Shown one piece after another: positions 48,695 through 60,600 of a stretch of 64,000 bases of DNA. Within the stretch, counting starts at the first letter, position 1. Every line of letters starts with the position of its first letter. The notes under the pieces are model-generated. The model ran no database searches and was not told the origin of the DNA. It saw nothing but the letters and a program-made list of their open reading frames with translations. Source of the stretch: Echinococcus granulosus. Its lineage: Eukaryota; Platyhelminthes; Cestoda; Cyclophyllidea; Taeniidae. The stretch covers positions 389,304 to 453,303 of the forward strand of contig NW_020170406.1 in assembly GCF_000524195.1 (NCBI RefSeq), read 5' to 3'. A program made the position numbers and the translations under genes.

Positions 48695-51600
48695 TCAAAG
48701 AAGCGCGGCTGCAGGGATTTAGCAGTTCTGTCGCTGTACTTGTGGCACTGGACGTCAATGGGGCGAAATCTTTTACGCGAACGCTAACGGGCTGCAACCC
48801 CATATGGAACGAGGAGTTTTCGTAGTATGACTTTATTTCCTCTATAATTTTTTTTGAACTAAAGAATGCTTTTTTTGAAACACCTCTATTTTGGATAGTG
48901 GCAGCGTTCGCGAACGTAACTAAATTAATTGAAGTATGACACTCATAAAAGCTAGGTAGCTATGGTAATAACCTTTAAAATGCGGGGAACGAGTTTCATT
49001 TTGTGAATTTTAAGCAAAGGTTCCTATGTGAACCACCGTCTACTTTATTTGCGCTTGCTCCTACAGTAGTGGTTCTACTTCGTGACACATTTATGCGTAT
49101 TGCTATAAGGATGCACAAATTAAATATTTGTGCATAATAAATAGTCGTCGAGGACATCACCTTTGCTCTAACTGGAAGTGTAAACCAGAGCGTATGATTA
49201 ATGTTGGGACTTTGCAACAATAGTACTTTAGACTACTGAAATGCAGAAAATCGTTTACAATGGTGTGCATCTCCCCTTGAAAATATTTTTGTAAATTATG
49301 CCTATGCTTAATGATCTCCCTTCTAACTTCTCTGTAAATTTAACTTAGATCTAGGACCTGATTTATCTAGTGGGACTCCATAACGAAGTAAATACAACGG
49401 GGTAATAATCCAAAAAACCCGTTGAGACCTGGTTTTATCGGGCGTAAATTTTGAGGTCATTTGGAATGAACTTATCATGGATTGCCAGGTTATACTTTAA
49501 CCATTTCTTCATAGTGAACTCGACAGTGTGGATGGGGGTGTACTTCTAGAGGTTCAGCTTAAGGGATTTCTTCGCCGCCAAACCATCGGAGCTTTCTACG
49601 TTCCTATTAAGAAGGTTCGACAGGGTGCTGCAGCGGTGAGTGGTGACTGTCGTGGAATTTCCCCCAAACTGCCTAATCTGATCCAATGTGTTAAGGTTAG
49701 TAAGCAGGATATGTGGTTATCCATTTTTACGTCAGGCCGAAGTACGTACGACTTCTAGTACCACTTATTCTTTCCACCCATCTTGAATATCCACTATGTT
49801 TTCTTTGCTTTTCTTCAAGTCTCGCCATCCCACCTGGGTAGCTTTGGGTGCAGAAGTGAAATTGAGGAATGGCAAAATTGTCGGAACTCAGGGACCAACA
49901 AAAAACTTCCTTTTTCTCGACGTCTGGCTGACATTCGACAAAGGTGCACTTCTTTAATTTCGGTCGTTTAACATGAAAGTTCTTGGAATCAAATAACTCC
50001 CAATTTTGACCAACATTTTCTCTACGTTATTATGACTGCCTATTTTCTGAGGAGGCGCATTCTTTCCTTCTAATCACAGATATCGGTGTATTGTGAAATT
50101 TCGGCCGAATAACAAATGTCTGCTTAGTGTTAATTTTTCACTCTTTTCCCGTGATTTGTCGCAGGCGTTCCAACTGCGTCTCGAATCCCAAACGCTAACA
50201 GGAACGGCGACATTGGACAAATTGATGGATATGCAGGATTTTATGTAAGAAAGTAATATTTGTTGAACTTGTTTAATTTTAGCTCGTGTTAATACGCAGC
50301 ACTTAAATTAGGTTGACTTCTATGCATACCCATATGTAATGAGGCGGTATAGGTACAGTGGCTAATCAGGCCGCGGTAAAATCCTTCCAAAAATTAGTCA
50401 AGTCAAAACCGCACTGCAAATAATAATTACTTAAATTTAATTGTAGGTGGTTTTAATTAAGTTCTCTCTTAGTTTAAAAACTAAGCGTAGTATTCCAGAA
50501 AGTATGTTTGATTCGTGTATAGAAAATACAATTTTCCTAGCACCGCCAAACCTTGATCGGTTTTGGAGTGTAAGTAGCCAAAGCGCGGCTTCCTAAATTG
50601 GAAAGGGTAGTTAGAATAGATCTCTCGTTGCACAATTTTGACAGAGTAAGGGCAGAAAAGTGACCTCTAGATCGCCCAACAATGCACTTTTGTCTGTGCT
50701 ACCTTTGGAATCTATCAACTAACTTAATTAGAAGTAAGGAACTAAAAATGGCTGACTTTCATTTTCACATGTCTTTATTCCACGTTTTTATCTCGGAAGT
50801 AAATGCTATCAAATCCGTACTGTTGTGAATTCTGGAAGTGTTTTATGGCGAAATACGTAGTGTTAAACTCGTTTAATTGCAAGGGATTCTTCAGGGGTTA
50901 TTCCTCTATGTAGAAACATTTGCTATTTGTTTAGCTGCTTGCTGTTTTCTGGAAGGGTTAACACTAAGTCTTCAAGTTAGCATGTTCAATAAAATCGCCT
51001 TCTGTTATGATATTCATCATACTCATTCTCAACTTTGACTGCTACTTTAAATTTAATGTAATGTTTTAGCAACCATACCTTCTTTGCGTCACATCATTGA
51101 CAATTGTTTGCTGCTCTTCACCGTGAAATTCTAATTTACACTCACATTCATCCGCCATCTCTCCGTATTAAGGATGTTGAGGTTAACGGAGCCAACAAAA
51201 AGGTGATTACTTGATCGAAACTGGCGTTCCATCCTCGCAGTTCTCCTAAGTTGCCTGACGTTCATTAATCTGTATTTAAGGCCCAACATATTTTCCGAAA
51301 GTGCTGGCTACGAATAACTGCCCAGTTAGAAAACTTTCCAACCAATGGAACTCTGTTTGAGAGACTAGCTTGACAGTGGTTTTTAAACTCCACTCGGGCG
51401 CTGTGTTTTGTTCATTTGTTTCCCCCCCCCCCCCACCCCCCACCTTTAGGCGCGTAACTGTTTCAACATGAAACGAAATTGCGAGATTTTTACTGTTTTC
51501 AGTCCCTTTCGCCTTCAATCAGAAATATTCTTATACTTTTTGTTTAGGCTGAAATCATGTAATGGGACAACTTTTTGCTTTTCTTAGCTCTCAGTAAAAC

Positions 51601-54600
51601 AATAACAGTCTGGGTGACGGAAACTAATCACTACCGGCATTATTAATATCATAGCCGGATTTTTTGTTAAGTGAATTTCATATTAACTTCGCCCTTGCAA
51701 GGGAGTGATGCTAAAGGCTATTGATAACATGTGCCTGGATGGCACAGAACGCATTTGAAACCAAGACATCTCCGACAAATCAGATTCCTGGGCTTATCGG
51801 ATGTTTGACTCTCAGTTGATATTGCTTGAAGAATTGAGTTTTTGAACATTTGCCAGGCAATTTGGGTTTCGTCAACCATTTTCAAAATTTGTTTTATCCT
51901 TTTTAAGGACTGCATAGACGTATACCTCACCGTGGTTTTATTCTACAAGAGGCTAATAGCCCAATCGACGACACTTGAAGGAGCAAGAAGCTGTTAACTT
52001 TCTTGGCGAATTTTCGATTTTCCTAGGAACACCTTTAATAGAAAATTAAATGATGAGGAGTATAAATGATTCTTTTCTGCAGCCGTTCGAAAACAATCCG
52101 CAAAAAGCCGGTAAAAAGATGCCTTTTAGTGCATTTGGCTATAGTTCTGCTTCTACTGATGCGACCACAAGTAATAAATAAATTAGAATATTTCTGCAAG
52201 TTATTTTTAAACTTAATATAATTTGATAGCGTCGAGTCGCATGGGAAAGGAGAGATGACAATAAGAATAAGGGGCTTTATTTATTAATCTAGTTTAAATC
52301 AAAAGCATAGCTTCGTGGTTTGAAATTACATCATGACAAACTCCTGCATTTGTTCCGGCTCAGTCCTTTGCCATTTTTAAGTGGGGATTTGACTGATCTC
52401 TTTTCAATGACCCATTAGCCCGGGCTCATATTATAATCACATTTTCTAAATTTGTGTTTTGAAAATAACCAGAGTAGTTGGAATTATACGCAACAAACTC
52501 TCGATGTTTTACACAAATCCCTTATTTGTCTATCAGTTGAAATGTGGTACATGGAGGCAGAAAGAAACCATTTGGATATTGCAGCTAATATCTATGAACA
52601 AAGTTCCCCGGCAAAAACCAAACTCTTGATCACAAATGAAGAACACAGAAGTTCTCAGAACAATACGATTAACAAGTTAGTCTTAACTAATCCATTCACT
52701 ATAGTAGTTGATACAGACGGCTGTCAAAAACTGATGGCAAGTGCATGTTTTGTATGTCTGACGCCAATGGGGAACGTTTTAATTTGAATTTCTAGTTAAT
52801 ATGGAAAAGTCACAGAAGATATCGCTCAGAATTCAAGAATCGCACTTTTCTATTAAATTTTGAATTTTAAAATTTTGAATGCGTAGGAAATATTTAAAGA
52901 GGCGTTCATATGACGGTAGAAAAAAAACTAAGCTTCCTGGTCTGTTAAAAGTAAATTTGTAACATGAAATTTACTTGAAAAAAAGCTTCATGCGGGAAAA
53001 GGGGGTTTCGGACATCAACGCAACTTCTTGCTCACATCTGCCAAGTGCTCAAAGGTATCCATTTCCTTGTCATATAAGCGCTGCGTATCAATTACACAGT
53101 TGTACCGTATACTCAGTGCAGATTTGACCTCTGGTTTGAAGTCGAATTTTAAAATCTGACTCAAATTTTATCCTCGTATTTTTTTAGAACAATGACCCAA
53201 TGTTACACTCACGAAGGGATCAAATACGTGAGTTGTAAATCATTTGTCTTTCTATTAGCTGTCCAGGATAAATAAATCCTCCTTATTCTTATACTTCTAT
53301 TTGCCCTACAATAAATTTTTAATGTTACGGAAAAAAAAATATTTTTCCGCATCGGAATAACCTTTTTCAGTTCTGGCCGTTCATCTATTTGCGAGGGAGC
53401 AAGTTGTACCAGAATTCAAACGCAGTTTATTAACTCCAACAAACTTACAATAGGGTTTGCGTGTCCTAAGATTCTATAAATAGAACAAAAATGCTATTTT
53501 GTAGGGGTAAATTTGTTCAATTTTTAGTGTGTTAAAAGTAGTTTTGAAACGAAGCTTTCAGTAACAGAACCTTAACTACAGATTTGGTTACTGATACCAT
53601 ATTGGTGTAAGAACACAGTTTACAAAATGTTGATTATGAAATCTGCAAAAAGGTAACTAAATAAATCATTCTAAGCGTTTCCTTTCTTGCTGATAAATTA
53701 TAATTAATCAGGTTGGAAGGCGATTTATGAAGAAATAAACATATAAAGGTGGTGGATAAGCTGGTGCTAGAATCATCATGATAATCTGTTATTTTTCAAC
53801 AAGATGCAAGCTGACTGTAAATTCTGCTTTTATTAAACGTTTCGTCTCCAGAGTCCAAGACAAAAGTGTCTTAGCTACTGTAGTTCTGATCTCAGTTTTA
53901 TTTGCCTACGCTGATTCACCATTAGAATTAAGTCATTCATTTGAACCATTTCGAGACAGCATAGTTTGCTAATGCACTCCCTATAAATGCTGTCAGTGTT
54001 TTGGAGAGCCTTCGCAACTTCGAAATCAAGTTCAATTCTGTTTTTAAAACAGGGAAACCCGAAATACATCCACCAGTTTTGACCAGTGTCTTATTGTAGG
54101 AGAGTTCTACCTGAGACGAGTATGGTGGGATCCCTACTAGTTGCCACAGCTAGCTGTAGGGCAAACTCCACCAGCTTTTTTGGCTACCTGATGCGATAAA
54201 CCAAGTGCTTCGCAAGTTCTACCCATACTTCTTAAAACAAAACAAACCACTAGCTTAAATCCTGGATCGTGGTATATCTTAATGAAAAGCATTGTATGTC
54301 TAGTTATTTCCACTATTAAGTTCACATGGTGACTTGTTAAAGCTCAGTCTGGCACAGGCGAACTTTGCATATCTTTATTCGCCCCATTAATCGTTCCAAT
54401 GACGTTTAAAGACAGGTGAAATTTATCGTGGCAATCTTTTTTGTTGCTTGATCAAAACCGAAGCATCTGGTTAAGAAAATGCCCTTGCACTTCTTTAGTT
54501 TAACTTCGTGTTAAGTATCATGGTAAGCGTTTTTGGAATCTCCGCCTTATCCAGGCAAGTTGGATAGCAACCAACCAATAAACGTATCGGTGACAATATT

Positions 54601-57600
54601 ATCCGCATAAAAAAGGATGATTAGGGTTAGGTCTTCTTCACTGGAACCTCAAATGTTCTAGGGTAAGTTAAATGCACACACAGGCTTTTATAAGAAATAT
54701 TCACTGAGGAAAGGTTAATTATTAATGCTTGTTTGAAGTGAGGTCGTCCCAGAACCACATTTGATTTCCCGTGTTCTGATAAAACCGAACTAGTTTTAAA
54801 TTCACTCATCGGGTAAGGGAATTGATATATGTTTAGCCCTTCTCCCCCAGGCCAGTAAGCATGGAATGATCAATCTCTGACGAGTCGTCTCAACTATTCT
54901 TATTTTTTTGACGTAAACGGTCATAGCATCCTTCTTTAAAAGAATATTTTGGTCTGCAATAATCTTATAGGTACAATTTTCTCCAAATTTTAAGTAAAAA
55001 GCTGTCCTTATTTTCCTAGAAATAAGTAACGTCGTGAGACCAGTTGGATGTAGGCGTCTTATGAGGTAAACTAATAATTTTTTGATGGACAGTTGGCAGT
55101 TAATAAAAAACAAATGCATTATTCGTTAGTGTAAGAAAGTTAGTTTCTACTACTGAAAATAAGCGATTCCAGTTATCGGACCTGGGATTAAGAGCATCAA
55201 CGATGAGCTGTGGTGAAAAAAGTCGTTACTGTGCTTATACATATATCAAAAACTACACGACTTGACAATGAAGTCCATTAAAACCTCAAAAAAATATATG
55301 AAAAAAAAACGCTCTCCGCGTTGATATTGTCTCTAAGCCGTCTTTGATATCAATGCAAACAAAGGGAACTTTTGTCGGTAGTTCAGACATCTGTTCTTTG
55401 GTCAGTGGCTATATCTCCTGTTTATTAAATAATAGTGATACAAAACACAATCCAAACCCTGTTTTTCCCATCCGTTGCCTGTATATCGTCGTCAAAAGTA
55501 GTGACCATGAGGCAGTTGCAGTATGCTACTTTATTTGATCCACTGCCTCTATTCTTCGCACCAAAAGCAGGTTCGGGTGAACGTCGAGACAGAAGAAGCC
55601 GTCGAGTACGTCACAATCGCCTTCAAAATGGTGACACAACCGGAGTAAATCGCTCCAGTAAATCATGCTGGAACCCTCAGATAGGTTCTCGATACCTATG
55701 GACTTCTCCAATGGATAATTATCAGCCGGATGGAGGAGTGGTTGATTGTGAGCCCTTTGTCTACTACCGCGATCCCGATTGTCCCGAATGCGTAGGGGCT
55801 TCCAGCACATATCCCGGTGGAACCAGATTCCAACATGACATCCCACAAGCATCGTCTTCCAGTAGGCGGCAGCGTAAGCTACTACCGACTTTTTCTGTAC
55901 CTTTAAAAGTTGGTGTTTTGAACTGGGAACAATTTAAACATGTTTGGAGCGGTATTTTTTGATGGGAAATTGAGCAGACATGGACTGATGGTAGGTAACA
56001 GCGTAAGCTACATAATGTGGAAGCTTTGTTCAATTGAACTGTAAAGCTTCATTAACTGCTTTTCTGAAAGAGATGAGATTGAGTGATTGCCTAAAAATAT
56101 AACCAGTAAAAGATTTAGGAAACGAGGACAGAATAGTTTCACCATCTTCCCATTTCTTGGATGGGAGGTTCACAAATATTATCCTCCAATGATTGATGGT
56201 ACCGGCGCTTTTCGGCTGTTGTAGATCAGATAAGAATAGCAGTGAAGTTCGGGAAGTTGTGAGAATGCAGGTGATTTGTCAGCATTTGGTAATTGACAAA
56301 GCCAAGAATATTTGGCAACTTTTGCGGTCTAGTTCGAATTATTTTTTAGTGTTTTATAATCACTTAAGTGGCATAAGATGGAAGGAGTAAAAAATAAGGA
56401 GCATTTTGAAGCATGCTCCACCCAGTTTGAGTATGATATGCTGAACTGATTGGGTTCCATTTTTACCTTTTGGCATTGATAGGTAATTGTAAACTACTGT
56501 TTGTTTTCCACTCGCGTTAACGTCAGGAGTTTTAACCGCCCCCAAATAGTTGCTGCTTGTAATGGAATATGGATCTTCCTTCTCAAAATTCTATTACCAT
56601 CCAGCAGTTCTTGCCCAAACTTGACAAAAATGAATTTTTATTGAAATGGAGCACACGAAACTAAAATATTATATATTTGGTGGGGTTCTTATCGCCCTAA
56701 AGTGAGGAATTGAGGGTGTGCTAAAACACCTGCTTTTTAAAATGCAGTCGTCCTCACTTCACCTTTTTACTATGTTAAAATCCCTATTCACTTTTTCATT
56801 TGGGTCGATGTTAAACGGGGAGACTTTTCCCACCTTTCCCTTAATGAACTCGTGTTGAATGGCTGTGAGCAGCCTCAAGTTGGGACAAATTTTAGCCCCG
56901 CCTATGACCGTTAGCTGCGCTGCTTTTGCGTGATGTCTCATTAAGTGTCAACAGTTTTCTTCTGCTGCAACTGTGAAAATATTTGGATTCTTCTCACTTC
57001 CAAAAATACCAGCTTTACTGGCCCATGACTCAGTAGTCATAAGGTTTCAATTTTGTGTCTTAAAAGTGTTATCGTTTTTTTTTCGAATCTTGGGACACAA
57101 TTTGTGACAAATAGTTTTTTGGATAAATTTGCTCAGTTTTAGCTGATTTATTTAACATTTTATATGAACAAATCTTGCGTTTGGGGACGTACTTTGTAGT
57201 TAGCATAATGCTTCTACTTTGCATGCGCATGAGCCGAAAATGTGGGAGTTGATTTGGAACTTCTTTAAAGTCATTTATTATTTTTTCTTAGATACTCTTC
57301 TTTCCATAGATTTATTTTACGCAACAATTCGCGGTTAATTAACAAGGATTTAATTGCGATATACGTATTGGTTGTTTCTCAGATTGGTATATTTTTCGCA
57401 AAATTTCTTCAACTTCGCTTTAAGCGTATAGTTTCTGGGCGCTAAAATTTTTCAAAATAACATTGATTGTTGTTATAAATCATCCTTGTTTTTACATCAA
57501 AGTTCCATTCTCCCGACTGAATGTTTACTAAAATAGTATTATTTTGAATTAACAGATGATAGCCGAGTTTTTTCGCTGCCGTAAAGATCAATTGACTCAG

Positions 57601-60600
57601 TTTCCCTAATTTTTCATCGATGGCAATAATTTTAAATTTGCATTCATTTTCCCTAAAAATACTTATTCTCAGCGGATTGAAGTCATTAGGGATGGTCTGG
57701 AATACGTGTCTAGCACATCTGTCCTAGAACTCTGTTTTTGGGGATACGACTACATTCCAACTCGACAACATTTGTTTAAGACCCGCGCAATAAGTTCTAC
57801 TATGTAATATGTTTTATCATAAAGTTAGCAAAGTGCGTGCCAAAAAATCACATCACTTTTTTGGTGATTATTTTTAATCTCACCTTGTTAGTCTTTATCG
57901 TGAAGCTTGCCCTAAGGGTAAAGGACTCGATAATTATTTTTTCACAGATGAATTTAAATCCAATTAAGCTGAAAGTGTGTAATTTTGGGGTGGATCTCCA
58001 TTCAATTTTCGTTATATTATTTGTATATCAAGCATGGGGTGCTCCAGACAAAAAATACTATTTATATTTTATTACCCCGCTAGAAATATCAAACAGTTTT
58101 GATAGCAGCCACGCTCAACGGACTCTTGAACCGCCACTATGGTGCACTGTCACGAAATGCGGGCAAGACACAAATCGTTGCGTGAGCTCTGGACCCCTCT
58201 GTCTCACTCACTCCTTTTCAATCCCTAAAGTTCACTCCTCTTTCTCATACCTCACACTTTCTGACTCTTCAAACCGTTGTTTTCTGTCGTGAAAGCATAA
58301 TTCTGAACCAACTTGACCAGGTAAATTGTTCAGTAATTCACCTTGCATTTTGGATCAAAAGTGCATGAACCGGTGTTGGACTGTGCTGAGCCCTCAAAAG
58401 TGGTTAATAACAAATTGCTTATTGGGAACACTACCTCCTAAACTTTGGTAAAGTACTTTAATGCACCTCCAATTGGTGCGTTGATTGCGTGCGCCCAACA
58501 CTTAGTGAATTTCTCACAGACCTTTCGGGCCACAGCTGCAATTTCCGACTTTGGATTACAATAGGCTCAAAAAGTGATATACCCCACACCAAATAACTTC
58601 ATTCATTCTTCTTCGGATTACCAAACTTTTATTATTCATTATTTTGTTTTTTTTTTAAATTTTGGTAAGTTTTATAAGTTTTGCCGAAACCCTCCAAATT
58701 TCGGTAGGCCAAAACTGTTAGATTTCTCTAAGCCCATGATGATGATTATTGTGGGATGTTCTGAAGAAGAAACTGTAAAATTTGATATCCAAATGCCTAT
58801 AGGATTTTAGAAGTTAACGAAACGGCGAATTTTACTTTTGTTGCAAAAACAACCTCCCAAAGCTTCATCAATATCTTTTACTTCATATAATTAATCTATT
58901 GCATTACAGTCAAGCAATGCTCTTGAATCTGCATGTATCCACCCTAAAACTACTTAGCCATGGAGGATAGATTATTATCACTTATTTTTAACTCTTAAAG
59001 ACTCGTTTTAATCTGTTTTTGAGCCACACGTGAACATTGTCAATGTTAGCATCGCTGGTAGGAATCTTTAACATAATCTTATCACTTATGTTTCACACTT
59101 GTTTGGCCTGCTTTAGTTGGCGCCTGCGCATGGTTATGCGAAGGGTTCTTCCAACATTTAAGACCTCTTATTTTTGTATCTGAATATCGTGTATTCCTTT
59201 GAAAAACCGAACTCTGTGCTGAATTTCTAGTTAAAAATGCTTATTTCTTTTAATGTTGCTGAAAATGTCTATCTAGGGCACAAAGTGACAGTCTGCGAGT
59301 GTGCACACCCTGTCAAACCGGTCTGTACAACAGGCCTTATTCTTGTTCGGCGATCCATTACTAATTACTCTCTGAGGGGGTGTATGCAGTATTCGATTGC
59401 TAGTGCAAGGCGGCGCCTTTGTAGACTTCAAATCTAGGGCATCGCATCAGGGAAGGGGATTAATGTAGCCTCCGTTGTCTTATGCCGAATCAAATAATAC
59501 TGTAATATTAGAATTTCGTTTTTTTTCAATGTGTTATCCCTTGTTCGGTATCCCATTTTTTAGGGGACGTCGAATGATTGAAAAGTGGAATGCAATGAAA
59601 AACATACGGTGATAAATGTGCATAATGGTGTAGTTGAAGAGGCTGAGTTGATTTGAAAATTTTATTCCCTTTTGATATGTGAGACTTTTTAAGCATTTCC
59701 AGCTTAAGCGGCCGAGTTGAAACATGATTCCTTTAAACCCTTGATGTCAAAAGGCGAATGGATCATTGAGGATGAGCATTTAAAATTGCCCCCTTTCAGC
59801 TTTGATCCCATTGGTCTATCAAATTTACTGTATTTTCCTTTCTATTTGCAAATACCATTTTCTTCAGGATGAAATAGGCAAGTTTGAATGGTTAGGAAAG
59901 AAGAGAGGGTACTTTGATCCGAAATCACATCAAATCAGATTGCGGATGTTTTTTTTGCTTTTGCGTTCTGTTGATCATTCTGGTTTCAAGGTCCAATTCT
60001 GGCTTGGTATTTTCATCGCTTAAAAATCATGGCTCTCTTATTTGTTTATTTACTTTCGTACTCTCTGCTGTTTAAAATATTTTATCTGTAACTTTGAAAT
60101 TAATTTAGAATTTTACTGATAAAATCAGAAATAAGCCTGAGGAACATGATCATTTTCCGCATAAAATCCAAAGATTTCATACCATTTATGTTAATTTCAT
60201 TAAAGGTATTGGGATCTCGTGAGTGGGTTTCTACAAGCTGCGCATAAACGGTTATTTATTAAAAAACGGGCTGTTAAATAATCGGGGATCGCCACTTACT
60301 TATTACACCATCGTACTGGTACCCTATTGAATTCGACGTTTCCGGTCACTAAACACACCCTTTTATCATCTGTTAACACTAAAAAACCACCAAACCGAAT
60401 CAAACATCAGTATCTTGGCTTAAATAATGTGTTTAATTGAGTTATATAACCAATAATGTTTCTTTTCTCTTCGCCATATTTCTCCATCAAGAATGTACAC
60501 ATGCACGATGAGCGCATTACGCTGTAGAAATGGTAGTTTACTAGGCTTAAAAATGATCCTTAAAGGATTAACTTTAAGGGTACAGCAACAACAGCTGGTG

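Noticed and set aside
54620..54634. TTAGGGTTAGG resembling telomere repeat
   Set aside because: It is less than two units long, so a chance occurrence.
57837..58292. Open frame of 151 codons with a hydrophobic start in an UNC-13 intron
   Set aside because: There are no recognised motifs and no continuation by splicing. The N-terminal hydrophobicity comes from T-rich DNA.
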